In this document: one piece after another, positions 18,302 through 27,300 of the stretch | Layout of the letters: every line of letters begins with the position of its first letter | How positions within the stretch are numbered: position 1 is the first letter of the stretch | NCBI GenBank assembly: GCA_039028975.1 | Contig: JBCCHB010000123.1 | Span: 1 to 52,337, forward strand | Reading direction: 5' to 3' | Source of the DNA: JAHBNG01 sp039028975 | GTDB taxonomy: Bacteria; Chloroflexota; Anaerolineae; Caldilineales; Caldilineaceae | Length of the DNA stretch: 52,337 nucleotides | Position numbers and translations under genes: made by a program | Notes under the pieces: model-generated | What the model was told of the DNA's origin: nothing | Database searches by the model: none | What the model saw: only the letters and a program-made list of their open reading frames with translations

Positions 18302-18742
18302 TCACATAGGCATAGCCTGTCCCGTCTCTAATAGCGTTTTCAGGCTAGAGATGATCTGGGTCCATCCTTCCATTAATCCCTTGGAGAGCGGATGGCTTGG
18401 ATCCAGGTCATCATGAATCAGCTTGAGCTTGCAGGTGCCATCAAAATCTTCGATCTCAAACGTTACTTTAGAGACATGCTGACCACCCTCACCTTGAGCA
18501 AAGACAGGCTGAAACGTCTTCACCAAACGTTTGGGCGGATCCACTTCAATCAACTGCCCCTTCACCATCGGCTCTCCCGTGTCGTAGTTATAAGCATATG
18601 GGCTGCCCGCTTTCCAGTCTGATTCAACCCGCGTGGCAAAGTAGTACTGTTGAGTAATATCGCCAGTGGTAAGGGCCTCCCACAACTTGTCCGCCGTAGT
18701 TTGGATATAAATTTGGTAGATGTTTGAATGTGTGTCGTTCAT
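18302..18742 (-). CDS. SRPBCC (AHSA1-type) protein
   Basis: The 146-residue product has a START/Bet v1-like fold: IYQIYIQTTADKLWEALTTGDITQQYYF at the start and TCKLKLIHDDLDPSHPLSKGLMEGWTQIISSLKTLLE at the end match the AHSA1 family. It is clearly paralogous to the C-terminal half of the ArsR-SRPBCC gene 92 bp upstream (shared TxDALW/KLW, EVDPPKRLVKTF-like, KLTLIHDDL and SLKTLLET segments). Probably co-transcribed with it. Ligand unknown. Confidence 0.9.
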   Translation of the reverse strand: MNDTHSNIYQIYIQTTADKLWEALTTGDITQQYYFATRVESDWKAGSPYAYNYDTGEPMVKGQLIEVDPPKRLVKTFQPVFAQGEGGQHVSKVTFEIEDFDGTCKLKLIHDDLDPSHPLSKGLMEGWTQIISSLKTLLETGQAMPM

Positions 18743-18753
18743 AATTTTGTCCT

Positions 18754-18795
18754 TGGTTATTGGTAGCTGGTTATGGGTAGCTGGTTATTGGTAGT
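18754..18795. repeat. 14-bp tandem repeat, three units
   Basis: The units are TGGTTATTGGTAGC (18754-18767), TGGTTATGGGTAGC (18768-18781) and TGGTTATTGGTAGT (18782-18795), in perfect 14-bp phase. The array ends 11 bp upstream of the SRPBCC start codon, in the spacer between two probably co-transcribed genes. Confidence 0.9.
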
Positions 18796-18834
18796 CCGCA
18801 TACTGGTCGCTAGCCACCAACGGCCAATATGCAA

Positions 18835-19602
18835 CTAAATCAAACTATTTTGCACTTCCAACGGCGTCGCTGTCTCTAATAGAGTCTTCAACGCCGACAG
18901 GAGCTGTGACCATGATTCGATGATGTAATTTCCTTCAGGTGTATTCTTTAAGTCATCATGGATTAGCGTCAGTTTACAGATCGCCCCCTGCTGCTCAATC
19001 AGCCACGTGTTTTTTGATTCACCCAGTTCTTCTGCCTCCGGTCGCCAATGAGGAACGAAGGTTTGGACGAGTTTGTAAGGCGGATCGATCTCCAGGATTT
19101 CGCCGTCAAGCAGAAGTCGGTCGCCATCTGTTGACTCATACCGGCTACCCTGTTGCCAGTCTGAATAGACAGGACAGCCGTGATACCATTTGGCCGTTAG
19201 TTCAGGGCTAGTGAGGCCGTGCCACAACGCATCTGGCGTGGTGCGGATAAAGATCTGGTAGCGGCGGCTTAGCCTCTCCTCAACTGCTTTGGCCTCAAGT
19301 TGGTATTTGAGATCAGCTAACGACTCCGTCCAGCGTCGTGAGAATTTGTTAACCCAACGATCATAGACAAGCTGAATCGGCACCGAGTTGAGGTAGTGAT
19401 GTTTCTCTCTCCCCACTTTTTCTGTGGTGATTAGATTCGCCTCCTCCAAGATGCGTAGATGCTTCATCACCCCAAACCGGGACATATCCAGATGGGATTC
19501 TAGTTCTGAAAGGGTTTGACCATCTTGCCGGAACAGTTGGTCGAGTAGCGTACGTCGGCTCTCGTCGGATAAGGCTTTGAAGACACTGTTTTCATTGTCC
19601 AT
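18835..19602 (-). CDS. ArsR-family HTH fused to SRPBCC domain
   Basis: The 255-residue product starts MDNENSVFKALSDESRR, an ArsR winged helix (about residues 1-95; LSELESHLDMSRFGVMKHLRILEEANLI is the recognition region). It continues into an AHSA1-type SRPBCC domain (about 115-255). Fusions of this kind are single-component ligand-sensing repressors. A start at 19602 is chosen over one 20 codons upstream because TATAAT ends 6 nt before it and the operator lies immediately upstream, giving a leaderless transcript; the longer form would read through its own operator. It likely autoregulates and controls the downstream SRPBCC gene and the serine hydrolase. Confidence 0.9.
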   Translation of the reverse strand: MDNENSVFKALSDESRRTLLDQLFRQDGQTLSELESHLDMSRFGVMKHLRILEEANLITTEKVGREKHHYLNSVPIQLVYDRWVNKFSRRWTESLADLKYQLEAKAVEERLSRRYQIFIRTTPDALWHGLTSPELTAKWYHGCPVYSDWQQGSRYESTDGDRLLLDGEILEIDPPYKLVQTFVPHWRPEAEELGESKNTWLIEQQGAICKLTLIHDDLKNTPEGNYIIESWSQLLSALKTLLETATPLEVQNSLI

Positions 19603-19608
19603 AAATTG

Positions 19609-19631
19609 ATTATATGTGACTTTTTGGTCAC
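19609..19631 (-). promoter_or_regulatory. Leaderless promoter and operator of the ArsR-SRPBCC gene
   Basis: GTGACTTTTTGGTCAC (19616-19631) is a palindrome placed one base upstream of TATAAT (minus strand, 19614-19609), which is six bases from the ATG at 19602. The arrangement duplicates that at the serine hydrolase promoter. Confidence 0.8.
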
Positions 19632-19644
19632 GTAATGTAATCAC

Positions 19645-19660
19645 GTTACCAATTGGTAAC
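19645..19660. promoter_or_regulatory. Perfect 16-bp palindrome upstream of the ArsR-SRPBCC promoter
   Basis: GTTACCAATTGGTAAC is perfectly self-complementary. It sits 14 bp upstream of the main operator and could be an additional binding site for this or another dimeric regulator. Confidence 0.55.
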
Positions 19661-19667
19661 ATAAATA

Positions 19668-19700
19668 AAAGACCAGAGAGTTAGGGCATCTCTGGTCTTT
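19668..19700 (-). terminator. Intrinsic terminator of the YCII gene
   Basis: AAAGACCAGAGA (19668-19679) pairs with TCTCTGGTCTTT (19689-19700), 12 bp with a 9-nt loop. On the minus strand it is followed by TTATTTATG, giving a U-rich tail just past the YCII gene stop. Confidence 0.8.
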
Positions 19701-19728
19701 ATCTTAGCTTCGGTAAACCACCAACTCT

Positions 19729-20046
19729 CTACATCTGGAATGTCTCATAGACAGACACTTCCCCACCACCCACATGGACATGGGGATGATCTTGCACCTT
19801 GGCAACGGCATCATCGAGAGAGTCAGCGGAAATGATCGTATAGCCAGTGGCTGGGGGAGAACTAGCTGCACCATCAGCAGTACCGCTAGCGCTCACATGC
19901 TTAGACATGCTAAAGGGATTGCCCCCATCAACAACCGCCGCGCCCATCTTCTCATACCAAGCACCCCAAGCAGCCATTACTTTGCCTTGCTCTTCTTCAC
20001 TTTCTGGCATGCCACCACCGGAGTAGATTAATACGAAATTGGTCAT
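19729..20046 (-). CDS. YCII-related (DGPF) domain protein
   Basis: The 105-residue product MTNFVLIYSGGGMPESEEEQ... with a GAWYEKMGAAVVDGGNPF core and GYTIISADSLDDAVAKVQDHPHV is a YCII/DGPF-type ferredoxin-like fold protein. Relatives often sit with sigma factors, SRPBCC proteins or in dehalogenation contexts; the function is generally unknown. AAGGAGAACTCAAA precedes the ATG. It has its own terminator, so it is transcribed separately from the ArsR-SRPBCC gene. Confidence 0.88.
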   Translation of the reverse strand: MTNFVLIYSGGGMPESEEEQGKVMAAWGAWYEKMGAAVVDGGNPFSMSKHVSASGTADGAASSPPATGYTIISADSLDDAVAKVQDHPHVHVGGGEVSVYETFQM

Positions 20047-20429
20047 TTTGAGTTCTCCTTGTTTTTGTACTTACCCATTTTACAACTCGCTGTTATACTT
20101 ATCTTCATTTGACAACCGTACGTTCCAAATCGACCGCAGTGCAACTGATTATCAGTAGAGGATGCGTTACATCAATCACTAAGCTCAACGAGGAGGCGTT
20201 CTCTTACGCAATAGAGAATATACATTAGAGAATGCCGGGTACCCTAGGTGCCACTGCGCCCTGTCCTGAAAATTGGACACGGATTCAGAGGGATTATCAG
20301 GTTCATTTTCATCCTCCGTGGTGCTTCTTGATCCATGAAAACTACTGATTACACTTGTGGTCTCATCTATACGACGAACGGCAATTCACCAGATCGACAC
20401 ATTTATCGTATAGAATTCAAAATGTGAGA
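20047..20429. other. Gap with repeat copy and IS-like end
   Basis: It contains copy 2 of the GAGGAGGCGTTCTCTTACGC repeat (20190-20235), a degenerate CGACCGCAGT box at 20131, and a small TGTCC-N8-GGACA palindrome (20262-20279) that resembles a transposon end but has no partner. TATAGA (20409-20414) may be the -10 of the BTAD regulator gene. Confidence 0.5.
20190..20235. repeat. Dispersed repeat, copy 2
   Basis: GAGGAGGCGTTCTCTTACGC (20190-20209) then, after 13 bp, CATTAGAGAATGC (20223-20235). Both blocks are identical to those of the copy at 2263-2316; only the spacer differs. Confidence 0.8.
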
Positions 20430-23400
20430 ATGCCCACCTGTAGAATATATCTTTTGGGTTCCTTCGAAGCCCGTTTCGATGATTCCCCTGTTACCCTTCG
20501 ACGTAAGACGCGCGGCCTTGTTGCCTATCTGGCAATGTCCAATTCTCTTCACAGCCGCTCATCTCTTTGCGATCTCCTCTTTTCTGAATCGAATGACCCG
20601 CTGGGCGCTCTGCGTTGGCAACTGAGCCAGATCCGCAGTAAGTTAGGAGCAGAGATATTGATTCGTCAGAATGATTTGGTGGGGCTGAACCGCAATGCTG
20701 TCTGGATCGATGCCGTTGAATATGAACGTCGCTTGATGAGGGCGGTCAACGATGTTTCATACAAGCATTGGCAATCGGTAATCGAGCTATACCGAGGGGA
20801 ATTTCTAGAAACCCTCAACATGCCTGATTCATCAGCGTTTGAACTATGGATGCTGGGGCAAAGAGCAGAGATTCGTCTGCGGCATAGCCAGGTACTGACT
20901 AATTTGATCAATCGTCTGATTGAGCAGGAACGTCTGGCTGATGCCCTCGTTTACGCACAGCGATTGGTCATGCTTGAACCGCTGCAAGAGGGTGTCTACT
21001 ACAATCTCATATGGTTATATGGGCAAACAGGTCAGTTCGAAGCCGCTATCCAACAATACGAGAAGTACCGTGACATCTGGCAAACTGAATTTGGCGAAGA
21101 GCCATCGAGCACACTGCAAGAGTTGATGACTGAACTGGCTATTGCTCCAAAACCAGTAGCGCAAGCCGACAGCCAATCCATCACACAATCTTCCCGGGGC
21201 TTGAAAGGTCTTGGTTCAATAAACGAACAGACAAACGCCATACTGCTCACACAGGTAGTCTCGCCTGATACAGCTCTACTGTCCAATCGTTTTAATCAGC
21301 CAACCAAACAGGCAACTCTCTACCCGCAAAATTTGCCTAATGATCCGCTCCCTTTTGTTGGACGCAAGCAAGAAATTAACGAACTCCGACAGTTGCTTGC
21401 CAGCATAGCCGACTGTCGTCTACTTACGTTGGTTGGTCCCGGCGGGATGGGCAAAACGCGCCTTGCCATTGAAACGGCTCGGACGTTGCTACCCGGTGGC
21501 TTAGGCAATGTAGCAAGTAAATCACTCCAGGGTACAACCCAGCATTCAGCTCCGGCTATAAATAATAAGCCTAACAACACAGCCACCTTTGCGGACGGCA
21601 TTATCTTTGTCGAGCTTGACTCTGTTGCCACCAAAGAGGGCATTCCGGCCACGATTGCTGATGCAATTACGGCCACCAAGGGAGATGCATTTCACGCAGA
21701 TATTCCCTTAGATGCCCAGCTGATCAATTACTTAGGCGAGCAGACACTATTGCTAATACTTGACAATTGCGAACATCTTCTGGACGGTGCGTCCATACTC
21801 TCGGACATTCTTGCAGCTTCACCCAATATCACGATCTTGGCCACCTCTCGCAGTGCGCTAAATATCCGCGAAGAGTGGTTTTTTCCGCTAGAGGGGTTGG
21901 CCTATCCTGCTGAAGATCATGTGGGTTACAGCCAGACATCGCTGTCTGATAGCGGTCAGAACCTAGTCACTGAGATGGAGAGCTATGATGCCGTTCGTCT
22001 CTTTATCAATAGCGCCAGTCGAGCCAGAGCTGACTTTGATGCAAAAAACGAGCTTCTTCATGTCATCCACATCTGTCAGCTAGTTGAGGGGATGCCCCTT
22101 GCTTTAGAGTTGGCTGCCATTTGGCTGCGTACCCTGCCTATCCAAAAACTCGTCGGAGAGATCACCAAGGGGCTAGATTTGCTTACCACGCGCCAGCAAA
22201 ATATGCCTCGTCGACATCGTAGCATGAGGCTCCTATTGGAGCAATCCTGGCAGGTACTCTCCACTAATGAGCAAAAAGCACTCAGTCGCCTTTCTATTTT
22301 TCGTGGTGGTTTCTGTGCAGACGCAGCAGAAACCGTCACAGGTACATCATTCTTCACCTTGGCTATGCTGGCCGATAGCTATCTGATTCGGGTTAGCCAG
22401 AGCAACATTCGTACGATTGCTTCATCCCAAGGATCCACTACAGAACGCTACCGCATTCATGAACTGTTGCGGCAGTTTGCCCATGAGCAGCTATTGAAAG
22501 AACCTCAATCCCAGAATGCAACTTGTACTCAACATAGTCGCTACTACCTGGATTTACTTAGTCAATATTCCAGAGCGCTAAAAGGAAAAGAGCAGGCGTC
22601 GGCGCTTGCCGCCATTGATGAGGAAATTGACAACATTTATGCGGCTTGGCAATGGGCTGTTGATCACAGGCATTTGGACGACTTAAGCAACTCTGCCGAG
22701 AGCTTTTACAAGTATCAGCATCTGAGTGGAAGATACCATCAAGGCGTGAGCACATTCGAAGCTGCATTAGCTGTTCTTTCGGGCTATGAGCAAGCATTAT
22801 CAGAATCAACAATCGAGTTAACCGAATCATCAAAAGAAGCGGGTACGCCTGTCGAATCAATTGGGCAGATCACCCTAATACGCTGTCGCTGGCTGGCTTG
22901 GCTCGGAGTTTTTTACCACTATACCAATGATTTCGTTAAGTCTCACGCTTCTTTGGAGGAGAGTCTGACTTTAGCTCAGAAATTTGGGCATCAGCGAGAA
23001 ATTGCCTTTGCCCTAAATGTTTTGGGCTGGACTACTGGCTTTCAGGGAAATGAGGAAGGCAACATCGGACGGTTGAGCCAGTCTCTAGCCATCAGCCGAA
23101 CTTTACACGATCACGATGCTGTGGCGGATACGCTCATCCGACTTTCCAACTTCTATTCGCATCTGGACCGATTTGTCCAATCCAAAGAGATGGCACTTGA
23201 AAGTGTAACGATTGCCCAATCGATTGAACGAGCAGACCTGATTATTGCAGCCTCCAACGCGGTCGGCCTTGCCTGCTATCGGCTTGGTGAGACTGAAGAG
23301 GCAGAGCGTTATAGACGGCAGGCGCTGGCCATTGCCGAAGAGGTCGGTCACCAAGTAGGCATTATGCACGCATCGGGCGGTCTGGGTTTTGTTGGTATTC

Positions 23401-24011
23401 GTGGTGATCAACGCAAAGCTCAAGCCATGCTGCCCTATGCCGAGCAGGGCCTAGCCATCTCTCGTCGGCTTGGTATCCAGTTAGACATTAGCGGCCAATG
23501 CAATATCATAGGGCAGCTTCACGAGAAGCTGGGGAATTATGAAGAAGCAATTGCCTATGGTGAAGAAGGCCTGCAAGCCGCCCAAAAAGCGGATAGCCCC
23601 TTCTTTATTTGCTTCAACTACAATTTGATGGCTAGTGTAGCTTGCAAGCGTAACGACTTTGAATCAGCCAAAGCACATGTTGTTCAGTCCCTAGAAGCGG
23701 CCATAAATTCTGGCACCACAAGGTTGTTGCGTGCAGGGGTTGCTCAATCTCACTCTGTACTCTTTGCCGAAGCCGACTTCATCGCCGAACCATCCAGGCA
23801 AGCTGAACTTTACGCCTTTGCACTCTCCCTGCTGCACTGCCATATTGTCTCTCATACAGAAGGGATTGACCTCAGTCCTTTTCTCCGCGAAAGGGTCTCT
23901 ACGCTGGAAGAATGGCTGCCGCCATCTGTTGCCCATTCCGCAACTGAGCGCGGATACGATTGGTCACTCCTAGATGCAGTCCATCAAGCAATTCAGCACT
24001 TCTCTTCATAA
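20430..24011 (+). CDS. AfsR/MalT-like regulator: wHTH-BTAD-ATPase-TPR
   Basis: This is a 1193-residue regulator. Residues 1-95 form an OmpR-like winged helix (CRIYLLGSFEARFDDSPV, LAYLAMSN-type helix) and 95-245 a bacterial transcriptional activation domain (YNLIWLYGQTGQFEAAIQQYEKYRDIW). A STAND-type NTPase follows, with Walker A GPGGMGKTRLA near residue 336, Walker B LLLILDNCEHLL near 441 and an ATSR sensor near 471. TPR-like helices fill about 810-1190. Such proteins are signal-integrating activators that bind heptamer repeats. The start at 20430 is weakly supported (GTGAGA); GTG at 20424 is possible. It lies directly upstream of the large surface-protein gene, its candidate target. Confidence 0.9.
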   Translation: MPTCRIYLLGSFEARFDDSPVTLRRKTRGLVAYLAMSNSLHSRSSLCDLLFSESNDPLGALRWQLSQIRSKLGAEILIRQNDLVGLNRNAVWIDAVEYERRLMRAVNDVSYKHWQSVIELYRGEFLETLNMPDSSAFELWMLGQRAEIRLRHSQVLTNLINRLIEQERLADALVYAQRLVMLEPLQEGVYYNLIWLYGQTGQFEAAIQQYEKYRDIWQTEFGEEPSSTLQELMTELAIAPKPVAQADSQSITQSSRGLKGLGSINEQTNAILLTQVVSPDTALLSNRFNQPTKQATLYPQNLPNDPLPFVGRKQEINELRQLLASIADCRLLTLVGPGGMGKTRLAIETARTLLPGGLGNVASKSLQGTTQHSAPAINNKPNNTATFADGIIFVELDSVATKEGIPATIADAITATKGDAFHADIPLDAQLINYLGEQTLLLILDNCEHLLDGASILSDILAASPNITILATSRSALNIREEWFFPLEGLAYPAEDHVGYSQTSLSDSGQNLVTEMESYDAVRLFINSASRARADFDAKNELLHVIHICQLVEGMPLALELAAIWLRTLPIQKLVGEITKGLDLLTTRQQNMPRRHRSMRLLLEQSWQVLSTNEQKALSRLSIFRGGFCADAAETVTGTSFFTLAMLADSYLIRVSQSNIRTIASSQGSTTERYRIHELLRQFAHEQLLKEPQSQNATCTQHSRYYLDLLSQYSRALKGKEQASALAAIDEEIDNIYAAWQWAVDHRHLDDLSNSAESFYKYQHLSGRYHQGVSTFEAALAVLSGYEQALSESTIELTESSKEAGTPVESIGQITLIRCRWLAWLGVFYHYTNDFVKSHASLEESLTLAQKFGHQREIAFALNVLGWTTGFQGNEEGNIGRLSQSLAISRTLHDHDAVADTLIRLSNFYSHLDRFVQSKEMALESVTIAQSIERADLIIAASNAVGLACYRLGETEEAERYRRQALAIAEEVGHQVGIMHASGGLGFVGIRGDQRKAQAMLPYAEQGLAISRRLGIQLDISGQCNIIGQLHEKLGNYEEAIAYGEEGLQAAQKADSPFFICFNYNLMASVACKRNDFESAKAHVVQSLEAAINSGTTRLLRAGVAQSHSVLFAEADFIAEPSRQAELYAFALSLLHCHIVSHTEGIDLSPFLRERVSTLEEWLPPSVAHSATERGYDWSLLDAVHQAIQHFSS

Positions 24012-24022
24012 TTGACTCCACA

Positions 24023-24082
24023 TGCACAACCCTCTGCATATTCCTCTGCACACGCTTTTGCACACGCTCATGCAAATCCCAT
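24023..24082 (+). repeat. Five 12-bp TGCACA-type repeats after the BTAD gene
   Basis: TGCA begins at 24023, 24035, 24047, 24059 and 24071, an exact 12-bp period. Units are TGCACAACCCTC, TGCATATTCCTC, TGCACACGCTTT, TGCACACGCTCA and TGCAAATCCCAT. The array begins 12 bp after the stop codon. A three-unit array with the same phase lies just after the next gene (29757-29792). Confidence 0.85.
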
Positions 24083-24131
24083 CCTGTCACAATTCTCCGT
24101 ATTGATTGCAGCTAGTACGTAGCGGCCTAAA

Positions 24132-24191
24132 AGAAACCAGGGGTTTGATGACCTAATTTTAGCGTAATTCCAGCCTAAACCCCTGGTTTCT
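24132..24191. repeat. AGAAACCAGGGGTTT inverted repeat
   Basis: AGAAACCAGGGGTTT (24132-24146) and AAACCCCTGGTTTCT (24177-24191) form a perfect 15-bp inverted repeat around a 30-bp loop. It could terminate transcription from the BTAD gene, although no U-tract follows, or be a REP-like dispersed element. Confidence 0.75.
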
Positions 24192-24220
24192 AACTATTGG
24201 TCTATTTGAGCCATCTTGTA

Positions 24221-24310
24221 CTAGTAAATTCAGCCCCGTTTGAAAACAGGTGTTTTCCAACGCGCTACCCAACAGACTAATCGCCTGTTTTCAAAACGAC
24301 TGCAGTATAG
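24221..24310. repeat. Palindromic element with TTTGAAAACAGG arms, copy 1
   Basis: Arms: CCGTTTGAAAACAGGTG (24236-24252) and CGCCTGTTTTCAAAAC (24283-24298), with the outer right end GACTGCAGTATAG. It is related to the element at 39417-39503. The right end delivers a TATAGT 21 nt before the surface-protein start codon, so the element doubles as that gene's promoter region. Confidence 0.75.
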
Positions 24311-24326
24311 TTCAAAAGGAGACAAG

Positions 24327-27300
24327 ATGCTCAGAACAGGATTTGTTGCATCAAAACTGTATAAAATATCTGCGTTTCTCCATGCGGATTCCGCACAGGC
24401 CAATCTGTTGAAAGTATTCGCCACGTTCATATGCGTCGGCTGCCTACTGACACTCGATGGTCACCTTCAAAGCTCATTTGCACTCGAGGTGCAACCTACT
24501 ATGCCAACGCTAGCCTTGATAGCTCCAGAAGATGGAGTAGCGGCTACACAACCGTTTGAGGTTCAAGTCCAGTTAACCAATGTCCAGAATGTGAGCGGAT
24601 TTGAGTTTGACTTGATTTACGATCGAGAACTCATAAAAGTGCTTGAAATTGCGGCTCTTGATGGATTCGGCGTGACGGATGAGTGCGATCCCAATCAAAT
24701 TCGTTGTACTGTCATGCTAGGGCCATGGGACCACAATGAGCTTACCGCTGTGGGGGGGTACGCCTTTGGTAATGGTGAAGAGGCTTCTGGCAACATATCG
24801 GTAGCAGAAATCCGCATGGAGCCTAAAGGAATTACGGGGACTGTGTCAATAGAAGTTATCAATGCATTAATTGCAACCTCTGATTTATCTTTGGCAATCA
24901 CACCAGAGACAAAAGGCGCTACTTTCGTACTTGGCAAAGGGAATAAACAGAGTAGTGCTGCAACCTATTTACCCTTTATCGCTCAGGACGACACTCTGCC
25001 AATCGTGTCCGAATCTGACATATCTCCGCTCTTTGCCCCACTGGATGTAGCGTCTGGTGGTGCGGTCGGTGCTGGAAGTGGCCCAGACATTGACGGAAAT
25101 GGACAAGTGAATGTCATCGATGTTGTTCACGTTGCCAAAGCTTTCGGCGCAACACCTGGTACTACCATGTGGAATGTAAACCTGGATTTAGATGTAAACA
25201 ACCGTGTTGACACTGTCGATATTGATCGGGTGGCTCAACGGTGGAAGCGTGGTTTGACACGCCTAGTTAGCAGTAGTCCATTGGACGGTGAAAGTGATAT
25301 CGCTGTCACACGAGAAACTGTCTTTGAATTCAGCCATCCGCTTGACGCAGCAACTGTTCAGAGCGCCTTTGCGGCGACATCTGGCGGTCGTCCGCTGAGT
25401 GCCCGAATACATCTCTCACCAGATGAGAGGCGGGTAACGCTCTTTTACCATACTCCGTTATCTGCCAACGCTACCGTCGCTGTGGCGATTGATGGAACCA
25501 AGCTGCGTGATAGCCAAGGGTACCTAGTAGATCTCACTAGTGATGGCTTAGCTGATGAGCATCATCAAATAACCTTTGAGACACTCGGTCTTACTTTGAT
25601 ACCCAACACGTCCATCTGCGGCACGGTTCTTGCATCTGAACGTTCGGCTGGCACAACGGCTGATGTTCCGTTGTCAGGGGCGACGATCACTGTCGATGGT
25701 ATGGAATCTACCTTGCGCACCACGACCGATGACACAGGCCGCTTCTGCCTTGATCCAGCCCCAAGTGGTCGCTTCTTTGCCCACGTGGATGGCCGTACCG
25801 CTACGAATGCCGTACCCAATGGGGCATACTACCCCTTCGTAGGCAAACCATGGACGGCACAACCTGGTAGGCAAACCGAAGTTGGCCATGTCTACCTTCC
25901 TATGGTTCAGCCAGGTACTTTGCAAGCAGTCAGCGCCGATGAGGATACGACAATCCGGGCAGCAGCTTCCATCATCGCCGATAATCCAGCCTTTACTGAC
26001 GTTACCATCACGGTCCCCGCAGATTCACTCTTTGCCAACAATGGCAGCCGCGGGGGACAGGTAGGTATTGCGCCAGTGCCCCCCGACCGTCTGCCCGGCA
26101 CCTTACCAGAAGGACTTGAATTTCCGGTGGTGATTACAGTGCAGACTGATGGGCCAACCAACTTTGATACGCCGGCACCGGTCTGCTTTCCCAATCTGCC
26201 CGACCCGGTGACTGGCGCGCTGCCGGAGCCTGGCTCAAAGGAGGAACTCTATTCCTTCAACCACGATTCTGGTCAGTGGGAGGCGGCTGGCTCCATGACG
26301 GTTAGTCAAGATGGGCAGCTTGTCTGTACTGATCCTGAAATCGGCATACGTGCGCCTGGCTGGCATGGTAGTGGGCCATCCCCTTATGGTCCCGGCCCCA
26401 ATCCGAATCCGCTGCCGCCGCTCCAATGTATGGCCACTGTCTCTGCACAACAGTTGGTCCCAAATGCTCAGGATGATGAATTAGATAAGTGTCTCCAAAA
26501 GTGTGAAAGCAAGGGCCACACCTGCGTCACAAAATGTGCGCTGACAAGTTTGGTTCCATTTGCTCTATGTGCCTTAGGTACCGGGCCAGCCTTTCCACTC
26601 TGTGCTGGTGGGGTTATAGCTGGAGCAGCTGTCTGCGCAGGATTGTGCGTCTATGATACGCATGAATGTGCAGAGGATTGCAACAATAAGTGCCCAGCCG
26701 TAGCTGCACAGGCAAGCTTGGTCGAACGGGGAATGTCCCCTTCGAATGAAGAGGTGATTAATGCGGTCCATCAACTGACTCAGCAGGCTCAATCCCTCAC
26801 TTACGATCATGTTATGGCTGGTGAGCCACTACCTGAGAATGTCGTGGCTCAGGTCCAAATGTTGATCGATCAAGCCAACGCACTGGCTGACGGAGACGCA
26901 CTGGCTTTCATTCTGAAGTACCTCCGCGACCTTGAGCAAGAAAATCTGCCCCTGACTGCTGAGGTAGGTGAGCCATCGGGAAATGCGCCACCATACCCTG
27001 TGCGCTACGTGGCAGATGTAGTTCGAGCTGGTGGCACTTCGCTCAAAATTCGTGGGAAGACTGCTGCCAACGGCGAGTATTCGATATTTGTCCCACGTGA
27101 TGGAACACTAGTATCTGTCAGTTTCTACGACTCACAGGCGAATGCTTGGGGGCAAGTTCATCCTAATCAACGACCAGGAGCTCGCAATCGGCTGCCTCGT
27201 TTCTACCTCAAGCCAATTGATGATTCATTCCCTGACTTTGATGGCGATGCGCTTCCAGATGTTGTCGAATTCATCTATGCTACCGACACCAACAATCCCG

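Noticed and set aside
20262..20279. TGTCC-N8-GGACA palindrome as an insertion sequence end
   Set aside because: No matching second end, transposase remnant or target duplication is visible nearby.
24023..24082. CRISPR-like interpretation of the 12-bp repeats
   Set aside because: Repeat units are far too short and have no unique spacers; no cas genes are in the window.
24240..24326. Upstream in-frame start extending the 1807-residue protein by 29 codons
   Set aside because: The extra residues would be encoded by the palindromic element; AAAGGAGACAAG before 24327 and the hydrophobic signal after it support the shorter form.
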